64,000 nucleotides of DNA from Alphaproteobacteria bacterium. GTDB lineage: Bacteria > Pseudomonadota > Alphaproteobacteria > Rhodobacterales > Rhodobacteraceae. Position numbers and translations under genes: made by a program. The stretch lies in contig JAUIAS010000012.1 of NCBI GenBank assembly GCA_030425395.1, positions 1 through 64,000 of the forward strand, in the 5' to 3' direction. Numbering within the stretch: position 1 is the stretch's first letter; each line of letters starts with the position of its first letter. This document shows, one piece after another, positions 18,432-27,342 of the stretch. A model generated the notes under the pieces. It saw only the letters and a list, made by a program, of their open reading frames with translations, was not told the DNA's origin and made no database searches.

Positions 18432-20846
18432 ATGCGCACGCAAGCACAGGCCGTCATCATCGGAGGGGGCGTTATTGGCTGCTCCATCCTGTATCACCTG
18501 ACCAAACTTGGCTGGACGGATGTCGTCCTGCTGGAACGAGACGAGTTGACATCCGGGTCGACCTGGCACGCGGCGGCGAATATTCACGGGCTGCACGACA
18601 GCGCGAATATCTCGCGGCTGCAACATTATACGATGACACTGTATAACGCGCTGGAGGACGAAACGGGTCAATCCTGCGGCGTGTTCCAACCCGGCAGCCT
18701 GTATCTGGCACAGACCGAAGCACGCGAACACCAGCTGCGGTTGCAAGAGGCCAAGGCCCGCCTTTACGGCATGAATTTCCACGAAATTTCCCGTGATGAG
18801 GCCGAACGCCTGCACCCGCTGGTCAATTTTGATGGCATCCGCTGCATCATGTGGGAACCCGACGGCGGCAACGTGGATCCGTCCGGTGTGACAAATGCCT
18901 ATGCTGTGGGCGCGCGCCAGCGGGGCGCGGAAATCCACCGCTTTACCCCGGTTACGGCCACACGTCCGCAAGCCGATGGCACATGGATCGTTGAAACACC
19001 CAAGGGAGAAATTCATACCCAATGGGTGATCAACGCGGCCGGGCTCTGGGGGCGGGAGGTGGCCGCGCTGGCGGGGATCACCTTGCCGTTGCAGCCAACG
19101 GAACACCAGTATTTCGTCACCGAGACCATCCCCCAGATCGACGCGATGGACCGCCGCTTGCCGTCTGTGGCGGATCGCGACGGCGAATACTACCTGCGCC
19201 AGGAGGGCAAGGGGCTGCTGATCGGCGCATATGAGAAAGACATGCGGTTCTGGGCGGAAGAGGGCACGCCGCTGGATTTTGCCCATGACCTGTTCCCCGA
19301 CGATCTTGAACGGATCGAGGAAAACATGATGCGTGCCATCGACCGGGTGCCGGTGGTCGGCGAAGCGGGCATCAAACGGGTGATCAACGGGCCGATGATC
19401 TGGTCACCCGACAGCAACGTGATCCTTGGGCCGGTGCCGGAACTCAAGGGGTATTTCTGCTGCAACGGGATCATTCCCGGCTTTAGCCAGTCGGCAGGCA
19501 TGGGGCTGATGGTGGCCCAGTGGATCGTCGAAGGCGAAATGCAGTATGACATGTTCGCTTGGGACATGGCCCGGTTTGGCGATTGGGCGGACAAGGCGTT
19601 CACAAAGGCGCGTGTTCAGGACAGCTATGCCCACCGGTTCAAGATCCACTTCCCCGGCGAGGAACGCGAGGCGGGTCGCCCGGTGCGTACCCGGCCGGCC
19701 TATGACATGCAAAAGGAAATGGGTGCCGTGTTCGGGCTGAACTATGGCTGGGAACACCCCGCCTATTTTGACGCCGACACCCCGGATACCGCGGGCTTTA
19801 CCCGGCAGCCCTGGTGGCACAGCGTTGGCCGCGAGGCGCGCAGCCTGCGCGAGCGGGCCGGGATCATCGACATTTCGAACTTTGCCAAATACCGGGTCAA
19901 GGGTCCGGGCGCCGAAGACTGGCTGAACGCTGTCTTTGCCAATCGAATGCCGCGCGCGGTGGGCAAATCATGTCTGACGCCGCTGATCGGTGTGCGGGGC
20001 GGCATTGCGGGGGACGCGACAGTCACGCGGCTGGCAGAGGATGAATTCTGGATCGTGTCCTCGGGCATGGCCGAGCGGTATCAGAAGCGCTTCTACGACA
20101 TGGTGCCATTGCCGGAGGGCACCACCTTTGAAAGCCTCACCAACAGTCATTGCGGCTTTAACGTCGCAGGTCCGCAATCGCGGGTTCTCTTGCAGCGGTT
20201 GACCAATGCGTCGCTTGAGACGGCGGATTTTCCGTTCATGGCGTCCCGCATGATCGACGTGGCTGGCGTGCCTTGCATGGCGTTGCGGGTGTCGTTCACC
20301 GGTGATCTGGGGTGGGAGCTGCATTGCGCCGCCGAAGATCAGGCTCGCCTTTATGCCGCTTTGCTGGAGGCCGGTCGGGACGTCGGTGCGGTCCCCGTGG
20401 GCAGCCGTGCCTTGATGAGCCTGCGTCTCGAAAAGGGCTATGGGTCGTGGGGCCGCGAATACAGCCCCGAATACTGGCCGCAAGAGGTCGGGCTGGACCG
20501 GCTTTGCAAGATGGACAAGGATTTCCTGCACAAATCCGCCGCTGCCGAAGCGATGGCCAAGACACCGCGCGAACGGATGGTCCTGATTGCGCTGGATGAA
20601 GACGCGGTCGCCGCCTCGGGCGCGGATGCAACCGGGGGCGAACCGGTGTTCCGCAATGGCGAAGGCATCGGGCGGGTCACGTCGGGGGCGTATGGCTATG
20701 GCGTGGACATGTCACTGGCGCTGGCTTTTGTGAAAAATGCCCAACCGGGCGACAGGGTCGATGTGATGGTTCTGGGTCAGCCACATGGCGGCACGATCCT
20801 TGAACATGCGCCCTTTGATCCCGAAGGGGCGCGTCTGCGCGCCTGA
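18432..20846 (+). CDS. Dimethylglycine/sarcosine dehydrogenase-type flavoprotein, copy 2
   Basis: An 804-residue paralogue of the 14433-16844 product. FAD site AVIIGGGVIGCSILYHLTKL, covalent-flavin His region GSTWHAAANIHG, and GcvT-like C-terminus with SFTGDLGWELHC and RALMSLRLEKGYGSWG. The region after the flavin His differs from copy 1 (SANISRLQHY instead of GDTNMAALQGY), which may mean a different substrate. The ATG at 18432 follows AAAGGA; an earlier in-frame ATG at 18405 lacks a site. It is transcribed away from copy 1 with DUF2254 between, and a GC hairpin follows its stop. Confidence 0.9.
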   Translation: MRTQAQAVIIGGGVIGCSILYHLTKLGWTDVVLLERDELTSGSTWHAAANIHGLHDSANISRLQHYTMTLYNALEDETGQSCGVFQPGSLYLAQTEAREHQLRLQEAKARLYGMNFHEISRDEAERLHPLVNFDGIRCIMWEPDGGNVDPSGVTNAYAVGARQRGAEIHRFTPVTATRPQADGTWIVETPKGEIHTQWVINAAGLWGREVAALAGITLPLQPTEHQYFVTETIPQIDAMDRRLPSVADRDGEYYLRQEGKGLLIGAYEKDMRFWAEEGTPLDFAHDLFPDDLERIEENMMRAIDRVPVVGEAGIKRVINGPMIWSPDSNVILGPVPELKGYFCCNGIIPGFSQSAGMGLMVAQWIVEGEMQYDMFAWDMARFGDWADKAFTKARVQDSYAHRFKIHFPGEEREAGRPVRTRPAYDMQKEMGAVFGLNYGWEHPAYFDADTPDTAGFTRQPWWHSVGREARSLRERAGIIDISNFAKYRVKGPGAEDWLNAVFANRMPRAVGKSCLTPLIGVRGGIAGDATVTRLAEDEFWIVSSGMAERYQKRFYDMVPLPEGTTFESLTNSHCGFNVAGPQSRVLLQRLTNASLETADFPFMASRMIDVAGVPCMALRVSFTGDLGWELHCAAEDQARLYAALLEAGRDVGAVPVGSRALMSLRLEKGYGSWGREYSPEYWPQEVGLDRLCKMDKDFLHKSAAAEAMAKTPRERMVLIALDEDAVAASGADATGGEPVFRNGEGIGRVTSGAYGYGVDMSLALAFVKNAQPGDRVDVMVLGQPHGGTILEHAPFDPEGARLRA

Positions 20847-20863
20847 CGAGTGATCACAGGGTT

Positions 20864-20888
20864 CAGGCCCCGTTGCGTGCGGGGCCTG
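20864..20888 (+). terminator. Hairpin after flavoprotein copy 2
   Basis: CAGGCCCCG and CGGGGCCTG form a perfect 9-bp stem with a 7-base loop. No T-run follows, so termination would be weak or factor-assisted. It lies between convergent genes. Confidence 0.5.
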
Positions 20889-21028
20889 CCGCGCCTTGTA
20901 TATTGCAACGTTAGCAGTGCTTGCCCATCCGCGTGCGCCGCGAAGCCTTGGCCACTTTGGCGGTCAGGGTAATTGCGCCGGTCTGTTACTTGCATCGTGT
21001 TTGGCGGGTGACGGTGCCACGGGCCGGG

Positions 21029-22615
21029 TCAGTCTGTTGTGCGGAACCGGGTCCGCTGCACCAGTATCACCGCGAGAAGGGGGGCCACCACTGTGACCGC
21101 CGCAACGCTGATCAACAGCAGGCCCAATTGGGTGTAATCCGCCGCCGTTGTAACCTCTCCGGTGACCGGGTCTGTGACAGCGCGTGTGACGACGAACACT
21201 TCGTTGACATAGCGCGTCGCCAGCGTTGAAGCCGAAAGCGCAAGGTTGGTGAATGAGGCCATCACCGCAAAGAAGGTGGCCTTGAGCCCATCGGGCGCAT
21301 TGCGCGCGATCCAGGCCAGCATCGGGATCATCGCGATCTGGCCCAGTGGCGATTCCACCGCCGTATCCAGAATGGCGATGAACCGCGCGTCCACGATTCC
21401 GCCGGTCATGGCCGCCGTCCAGTGATGCAGCCCGTAATACAAACCGATATTGGGCAGTGCCAGAACCCCCGCCGCCAGCGTCAGCGCCACCACGATCCAT
21501 GCGATGGACCGGTGCGCCATCATCGGGCGCAGCACCACCATCCCGAACAGCGTCAGAAGCGCCGTGATCAGCGAAAGCACTGACAGGAACTGCGGATCAA
21601 AGTCCAGAACGTCGATCTCGAACCAGGTCTGCCCGGCACCGGGTAGCGGCACAGCGCGAAACACAAAGATGATCGCCGCAGTGCCCACCAGCATACGTGC
21701 GCGATCGGGCGGCAGGGCGCGCAACAACTGGCGCATCAGGATCAGAACCACGGTCATCGACCCTGCAAAGATGATTTCCTGCCCGAACGGCACATCTCCA
21801 AGCCCGACCGCAAGCGACAGTGCCACGAAGGCAGCCCCTCCGGTGAAGTACCAATGGTTCAGCGTGACGGTCCCGCCCTGCGGTTCGGGGGCAATCGCTT
21901 GGCGGCGGCGCATCAGACCGGCCAGCGTAACGCCTGCCACCGACAACATCGGCAAGGCCAGCGCCCAGAGGTAAATCGCAGAAAACACGGCCTCCCGATC
22001 GGTGCGCGGCAGATCGTCCAGCCCGTCAAAGGCATAAATGTTGATAGCGGCTACGATGCTGGCCCCGCCGATCAGGGCGAACCGTCCCAGCGTCTGCATT
22101 GTTGTGTGCAGGGCGCGGGCCTCGTCATCGGGAATGGCGCTGCCGTCGGGATGGCTGCGCGGCACAGCATCCACGGACATTGCATCCGCGACCGCGTCCT
22201 GAATGACATAGCCACATGGCGCGAGGATCGCGGCGAGCACATACCAGCCGGATGGCTCCATCAGGTCCGTCATCCAGTCCACCCGCGCGGCAACCCCATG
22301 CATGACAAGAAAGGAGGCCGCCATCAGCGCGGCACCGATCCACACCAGAACCGCCTTGCGCCGCCACATCAGATCGACCAGATGCCCCAGCGGCATTTTC
22401 AGAGCCCATGGCAGACCGGCCCAGAATCCGACACCGGCAAGAAACGCGGCGGACACATCGAGGTAATCCTTGACCACAAACGTGCCGACCACCGCCGTGA
22501 TGCCCGACGCGCCATAGGCGGCATACACCAGCAGCGGCGGCACAAAGGACCAGCGCATCTGGCGTGCCAGATCAAGGAAAACCGCGTCGAACCAGTGAAC
22601 CAGCCGCGCGCCCAT
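21029..22615 (-). CDS. BT1/folate-biopterin-type MFS transporter
   Basis: A 528-residue protein with 12-14 membrane helices. Near the N-terminus, ITAVVGTFVVKDYLDVSAAF, GLPWALKMPLGHLVDL and a basic loop (MWRRK) recall the BT1 branch of the major facilitator superfamily, and GYVIQDAVADAMSVD matches the family DAxxD-type block. BT1 members carry folates or pterins in protists and plants; substrates of bacterial relatives are mostly unknown. It starts 3 bases after the stop of the CorC-type gene, so they share a transcript. Confidence 0.72.
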   Translation of the reverse strand: MGARLVHWFDAVFLDLARQMRWSFVPPLLVYAAYGASGITAVVGTFVVKDYLDVSAAFLAGVGFWAGLPWALKMPLGHLVDLMWRRKAVLVWIGAALMAASFLVMHGVAARVDWMTDLMEPSGWYVLAAILAPCGYVIQDAVADAMSVDAVPRSHPDGSAIPDDEARALHTTMQTLGRFALIGGASIVAAINIYAFDGLDDLPRTDREAVFSAIYLWALALPMLSVAGVTLAGLMRRRQAIAPEPQGGTVTLNHWYFTGGAAFVALSLAVGLGDVPFGQEIIFAGSMTVVLILMRQLLRALPPDRARMLVGTAAIIFVFRAVPLPGAGQTWFEIDVLDFDPQFLSVLSLITALLTLFGMVVLRPMMAHRSIAWIVVALTLAAGVLALPNIGLYYGLHHWTAAMTGGIVDARFIAILDTAVESPLGQIAMIPMLAWIARNAPDGLKATFFAVMASFTNLALSASTLATRYVNEVFVVTRAVTDPVTGEVTTAADYTQLGLLLISVAAVTVVAPLLAVILVQRTRFRTTD

Positions 22616-22618
22616 GGC

Positions 22619-23926
22619 TTACAACGGCCTGATCTTGAGACCGGTGATCCGGTTGCCGTCGCGTTCTGTGACTTCGAACCGGAACCCATGGAAAGAAAAC
22701 ACCTGACCCCGCGTGGGGATCATCTGTGCTTCGTGAATGACAAGGCCGGCGACGGTGTTGGCTTCGTCATCAGGCAGGTTCCAGTCTGTCGCGCGATTGA
22801 GATCGCGGATCGTCATTGCCCCTTCGACAAGGAACGCCCCATTGTCCGATTTGCGCAGCGTGTGGTCGCCCGCCGGGTCGAATTCATCGGTGATTTCGCC
22901 GACGATCTCTTCGAGGATGTCTTCCAGCGTGATCAACCCTTGCAGTGACCCGTATTCATCCACCACCAGCGCGAAATGCGTGCGCATCCGCAGGAATTGA
23001 CGCATCTGATCGTCCAGCGTCGTGGTTTCGGGGATAAAGTAGGGCGGCATTGCAACGTCGGTGATCTCGAACGTTTCAAGCGCGATGGCGTCGCCTTCGG
23101 GGCCGCCGATGATCTTGTACATCGCCCGCAAGAGATCCTTGGCATGGATCAGTCCAATGATGTTTTCGGGATCGTCGCGATAGACGGGCAGGCGGGTGTG
23201 GCTGGAGTTCAGGCATTGTTCGAGAATGGCTTGGGGATCCTGATCGGCGTCGATCATCTCGATGTTGGAGCGGTGCAGCATGATTTCCTCGACCGTGCGA
23301 TCACCAAGGTCCAGCGCGCCAAGAATCCGGTCCCGGTCTTCCTTTTGAACGATGCCTTCGGAATGGCCCAGATGCAGCGCACCGGCGATTTCCTCGCGCA
23401 CGGCCATGATGTGGCTGTCGGGGTCGATGCGGACCCCGAACAGCGACAGAACACCCCGCACCAGCAGCCGCACGGCGGCAACCACCGGGGCAAAGACCGT
23501 CACGATGATGGAAATCGGACCAGAGACCGCAGCGGCGGCCTTTTCCGAATTGGTAATCGCATAGGTCTTGGGCAGCACTTCGGCAAAGATCAGGACCAGA
23601 AGCGTCATCACCAGCGTGGCCAGCGCCACGCCGCTTTCGCCAAAGGCGCGGGTAAAGATCGCCGTCGCCAGCGAGGCTGCGAGAATATTGACAAGGTTGT
23701 TGCCCAGAAGAACCGATCCGATCAGGCGTTCATTGTCTTCGGTGATGCGCAACGCGCGCTGCGCCCCGCGCGACCCTTTGTCGGCCTGGCTGCGCAGCTT
23801 GCCACGCGAGGCCGCTGTCAGCGCGGTTTCAGAGCCGGAAAAGAACCCCGAAAGCACCAGAAGAAACAAGATACCCCCCGAAGTGATCCAGAAGGTGCTG
23901 TCGAGGGCGGCATTGGCCGGTTCCAT
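22619..23926 (-). CDS. HlyC/CorC-family (CNNM-type) transporter
   Basis: A 435-residue membrane protein. The N-terminal DUF21/CNNM domain (about 10-190) includes LSGFFSGSETALTAASR, then paired CBS domains (about 205-330; MLHRSNIEMIDAD and HFALVVDEYGSLQGLITLED) and a C-terminal CorC/HlyC domain (ANTVAGLVIHEAQMIPTRG). Homologues affect Mg2+/Co2+ handling; old hemolysin labels are historical. It is followed after 3 bases by the BT1-like gene. Confidence 0.92.
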   Translation of the reverse strand: MEPANAALDSTFWITSGGILFLLVLSGFFSGSETALTAASRGKLRSQADKGSRGAQRALRITEDNERLIGSVLLGNNLVNILAASLATAIFTRAFGESGVALATLVMTLLVLIFAEVLPKTYAITNSEKAAAAVSGPISIIVTVFAPVVAAVRLLVRGVLSLFGVRIDPDSHIMAVREEIAGALHLGHSEGIVQKEDRDRILGALDLGDRTVEEIMLHRSNIEMIDADQDPQAILEQCLNSSHTRLPVYRDDPENIIGLIHAKDLLRAMYKIIGGPEGDAIALETFEITDVAMPPYFIPETTTLDDQMRQFLRMRTHFALVVDEYGSLQGLITLEDILEEIVGEITDEFDPAGDHTLRKSDNGAFLVEGAMTIRDLNRATDWNLPDDEANTVAGLVIHEAQMIPTRGQVFSFHGFRFEVTERDGNRITGLKIRPL

Positions 23927-24031
23927 GTCAAATCCCGATTGTGTGGCAGATGACTAGGTTATGGGGTGCGCGGGCGCGGGGATCAAGATGGCGCAGGCGC
24001 TTGGGTGGCCAAGTATCAATGACATTTGTCG

Positions 24032-24970
24032 TCAGTCACGGTCTTCCGCGCGGGCCAGCGGGTGATGCGTGCGCACGAGTTCCGACAATCGCGTCTGGAG
24101 CACATGGGTATAGATTTCCGTGGTCGAGACATCCGCATGACCCAGCAGGGTCTGAATCGCGCGCAGGTCGGCTCCGCCTTCCAGCAGATGGGTGGCAAAC
24201 GCATGACGCAGCGTGTGCGGCGTGACCTTGGACGGCGAAACACCCGCCGCCAGCGATATTTCCTTGATCAGCGCATAAAACCGGTGCCGGGTCAGGTGTC
24301 CCGATGCACCCCGTGACGGAAACAGGAACCGGGCCTGTGGGCTGGCGGTGCCGCGCGGTGTGTCCATCATCGCGTCACGGACCGGTATCCATTCCACCAG
24401 CGCGTCGCGCGCCGGTGGCGACAGCGGCACCATGCGTTCCTTGCCCCCTTTGCCCAGCACCAGCAACATGCGCGGATCACCTCGCGCGGCGGCGACTGGC
24501 AGTGTCACCAGTTCGCTTACACGCATGCCGGTGGCATAGAGCAGCTCCATCAGACAGGTGTTGCGCAGCCGGTCCGTCGCGCTGCGTGCCGATGTGCGCG
24601 CCGCCTCCAAGAGCGCGTCCACCTCGTCGTGGCTCAGTGTTTTGGGAAGCCGCTTGTCTTTGCCGGGGCCGTTGATCTGGATTGCGGGGTTGTCGCCGCG
24701 CCAGCCTTCTTCGAAGGCAAAGCGATAGAACTGCTTGATCGAAGACAACCGGCGCGCGCGTGTGGCCTTGGACAATCCCTGTGCCTCGCAGTGCAGGAGG
24801 TAATCTTCAACGCGGTCGCGCCCGGCCTCCAGCAGGGTAACGCCGCGTGCCGCAATGTGGCCCACGAAATCCATCAGATCGCGGCCATAAGCAAGGCGTG
24901 TGTTGTCGGAGGCACCAAGTTCGGCTGCCTGCGCCTCGAGAAACGTGGATATGCGATCTGAATCGCTCAT
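24032..24970 (-). CDS. xerD: Site-specific tyrosine recombinase, XerD type
   Basis: A 312-residue tyrosine recombinase. The N-terminal SAM-like domain is followed by the catalytic domain with Arg in ATGMRVSELV, HTLRHAFATHLLEGG (HxxR), LGHADVSTT and the nucleophile Tyr in EIYTHV. Length and motifs match chromosomal XerD, which with XerC resolves chromosome dimers at dif. The upstream gene overlaps its start (ATGA). No phage or integron genes are nearby, supporting a housekeeping role. XerC versus XerD assignment rests on resemblance of the C-terminal block. Confidence 0.87.
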   Translation of the reverse strand: MSDSDRISTFLEAQAAELGASDNTRLAYGRDLMDFVGHIAARGVTLLEAGRDRVEDYLLHCEAQGLSKATRARRLSSIKQFYRFAFEEGWRGDNPAIQINGPGKDKRLPKTLSHDEVDALLEAARTSARSATDRLRNTCLMELLYATGMRVSELVTLPVAAARGDPRMLLVLGKGGKERMVPLSPPARDALVEWIPVRDAMMDTPRGTASPQARFLFPSRGASGHLTRHRFYALIKEISLAAGVSPSKVTPHTLRHAFATHLLEGGADLRAIQTLLGHADVSTTEIYTHVLQTRLSELVRTHHPLARAEDRD

Positions 24971-26508
24971 CCCTGTGGACCCAGAATCACAAGCTGCAAC
25001 GCCGCGCGCCGGGCGACATCCTCAAGCCCGAGCGCCCGCAATCCAAGCAACGCGTCTGTAAGATCACCCAGATTGCCCCGCGCGCCGCTGTCCAGTAGAT
25101 CGAGCGCCTTCAGGATCGTTTCCCCCAAGGGATACCCATCGAGGCGTGGCGGCAGAGCGGGCATCGGGGCGAACCCGTCGGTGATCGCCAGACGCTGCGG
25201 TCCGGAACCGGACGCGGGGTTGGCCGCGGAAACCTGGGCAGACACCGATCCGGGCAGGCCACGCGCCAGCGCGGTCAAAAAGGCCGTGTCGCCAACGGCC
25301 AGTCCCGCGGCTTCGGCCATTGTGGCGGCGGTTTCGTAGCGATCCGACAACAAGAGGAACCGAAGCGCAAGATCGCCCGCCTCTCCGGTCATCGGGATGC
25401 TCTCCAGATCGGGGGCGAAAACATCGGCGAGTGTTACGGTCAAACCGGCGGCGTGCATCGCGTCCCATGCCTTTGGCAGGGTCTCCGCCACTGCGGCCTG
25501 ATCCCGCGAAAACAGGGCGGTTTCAAACTTTTGCACGGCCGCGACCCGATCCCAGACGCCGCCCGAAGCCGCAGGCATCCGTGCGGTATAGACGCCAAGC
25601 AACCCGTTGCCAGTCAGCGCGCCCGACCGGCCCAACCGTTCAGCGGCGTCCAGTTGTGCCTTCCAGCCTGCCACATCATGCAGGTCGATCACCGCAAAGG
25701 CACGCGGCAGCGCGGTGGCCGAAAGCGGTTCCGCGATCGCGGCCCGCAGAGTCACGATCAGCGGCGTTGGAGCCTCCGGCGGCGACAGGGGGGTCGCGTC
25801 TTCGAAAAACTCCGGATGCAGAAGCCGGTCCAGAAGGTCTTCTTCCTCGGGGCTCATCAGGCCAAGGCTGCGTGCACCGTCGAACATGACCGTGGCGGCG
25901 GCGATGTGGCCCATCCGCGCGGCACAAAAGACAGACGCGGCATATCCCGGTGACAGATGCGGGGTGTTCCGGATGGCATGGCAGGGGGCCGCGGGTTGTT
26001 GCACCAGAAGGCCCGCATCAAACCACGCCGCGACAAGCCCCGGATCGTCAAGCGGTTGCGCCACTTCGAGCAGAGCAAAGGCAGGGTCGGCGGCCCCCAT
26101 CGCCATCAGACGGCGGGCGCGGGCCTCAAGGACCAGATCGGGGCCGGTGCCGGTCGCGCGGGCCTCGGTCAGCAGCAAGGTGAACAGCAATCGCCGTGCG
26201 GCGGGCAGGGCAGAAACCGAGACATCGGCAATCGCCCGCGCAACGGTTGCCGGGTCGCTTCCTTGCCACAAGGTATCGGACAGCCCGGTAATCCTGCCGG
26301 AAACCAACCCCACCGGTGCGCGGGCCGCTTCGAGCGGTTCGACCGTGACATCGGGAGGCATTGTCTGTGTGACCAGCGGCGGCTGAGGCGGGATCTGAAC
26401 GGTTGGCGGCAGGTCGTTCAGCCAGTCAATCGCCGAAAGCGGCTGCTGCGCTTGGGATTGCCCGGCCGCAAGGGCCAGAGGCACGAAAATGGCCAACCAC
26501 CTAGCCAT
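24967..26508 (-). CDS. Secreted protein of unknown function
   Basis: A 513-residue, Ala/Leu-rich protein with a clear signal peptide (MARWLAIFVPLALAAGQSQA, cleavage before QQP). No enzymatic motif is recognised. Much of the body looks like helical repeats (recurring LARRLLFTLLL, AFALLEVAQPLDD and similar stretches), suggesting an alpha-solenoid. Its stop overlaps xerD (ATGA) and its start overlaps the small membrane protein gene, so the three are translationally coupled. A periplasmic or outer-envelope scaffold role is inference. Confidence 0.75.
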   Translation of the reverse strand: MARWLAIFVPLALAAGQSQAQQPLSAIDWLNDLPPTVQIPPQPPLVTQTMPPDVTVEPLEAARAPVGLVSGRITGLSDTLWQGSDPATVARAIADVSVSALPAARRLLFTLLLTEARATGTGPDLVLEARARRLMAMGAADPAFALLEVAQPLDDPGLVAAWFDAGLLVQQPAAPCHAIRNTPHLSPGYAASVFCAARMGHIAAATVMFDGARSLGLMSPEEEDLLDRLLHPEFFEDATPLSPPEAPTPLIVTLRAAIAEPLSATALPRAFAVIDLHDVAGWKAQLDAAERLGRSGALTGNGLLGVYTARMPAASGGVWDRVAAVQKFETALFSRDQAAVAETLPKAWDAMHAAGLTVTLADVFAPDLESIPMTGEAGDLALRFLLLSDRYETAATMAEAAGLAVGDTAFLTALARGLPGSVSAQVSAANPASGSGPQRLAITDGFAPMPALPPRLDGYPLGETILKALDLLDSGARGNLGDLTDALLGLRALGLEDVARRAALQLVILGPQG

Positions 26509-26650
26509 CGTTCAGGATCACCGGTGTGCGGATCTGTGTTTTGGGCGGGGTGAAGTCTGCGCCGAAAAACGGCCCCAGATACGCATAGCTCACCAGCCCT
26601 ATAAATCCGAGAACCAGAAGGTAAATCACCAATTTGACCAAGCGCCCCAT
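26501..26650 (-). CDS. 49-residue single-span membrane protein
   Basis: Reads MGRLVKLVIYLLVLGFIG and on through LVSYAYLGPFFG to a polar tail ending VILNDG. One N-terminal helix (about 5-26) and a short exported or cytoplasmic tail. Its stop overlaps the start of the secreted-protein gene by 8 bases, so it is the first gene of the xerD unit. Function unknown. Confidence 0.72.
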   Translation of the reverse strand: MGRLVKLVIYLLVLGFIGLVSYAYLGPFFGADFTPPKTQIRTPVILNDG

Positions 26651-26732
26651 ATCTTTTCCACTTCCTGCCGATAGGTGTTTTTTTTGACGTTATATATGGC
26701 CTTTTCCCAAAGTTCACGTCATTCAGTCTGAC

Positions 26733-27341
26733 ATGACGGAATTTGCGCAAAGCTTGGCCGATGGAGCCGTGCCCGAAGGGGCGCCCCGGCTTCTCAAGAC
26801 GGTGACGATGGTTGGCATGATGGGCGCGGGCAAGACCGCAGTCGGCAAGGCACTGGCCAGCCGTCTGGGTGTTCCTTTTCTGGACAGCGATGCCGCCATT
26901 GTCGAGGCCGCGAACATGAGCATCGCCGAAATCTTTGCCCGTGACGGTGAAGCCTTCTTTCGTGCCAAGGAAACACAGGTGATCGGCCGCCTTCTTGAGG
27001 GCACACCCGGCGTTCTGTCGACCGGGGGCGGGGCGTTCCTGTCCGAGGAAAATCGCGACATCATCGCCCGCAAGGGGGTTGCGGTATGCCTCAAGGCGGA
27101 ACTGGACGTTTTGTGGAACCGTGTGCGCCACCGCGACACGCGCCCCTTGCTCAAGACGCCCAATCCCTACGGCACCTTGCGCGCCCTGTTCGAGGCACGT
27201 GCCCCGATCTATGCGATGGCCGATCTGGTTGTGGAAACCGACGCCCATGTTGCGATTGACGCCACGGTGGACCGGGTGATCGCAGCCTTGGTCACGCGAC
27301 CGGATGTTCTGGTCTTTGAGAAAACTGCAACGGACGGCTGA
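26733..27341 (+). CDS. aroK: Shikimate kinase
   Basis: A 202-residue kinase that phosphorylates shikimate at O3 in aromatic amino-acid synthesis. P-loop GMMGAGKTAVGK, the Asp pair DSDAAIVE, GGG loop STGGGAFL and lid RDTRPLLK are all present. About 25 extra N-terminal residues precede the core and no ribosome site is visible before the ATG, so a shorter product is possible. aroB starts 1 base after its stop, the classical aroKB arrangement. Confidence 0.94.
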   Translation: MTEFAQSLADGAVPEGAPRLLKTVTMVGMMGAGKTAVGKALASRLGVPFLDSDAAIVEAANMSIAEIFARDGEAFFRAKETQVIGRLLEGTPGVLSTGGGAFLSEENRDIIARKGVAVCLKAELDVLWNRVRHRDTRPLLKTPNPYGTLRALFEARAPIYAMADLVVETDAHVAIDATVDRVIAALVTRPDVLVFEKTATDG

Positions 27342-27342
27342 C

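Noticed and set aside
24032-24970. XerD-type recombinase as sign of an integrated element
   Set aside because: No att-like repeats, tRNA, phage or integron genes nearby; context is housekeeping.
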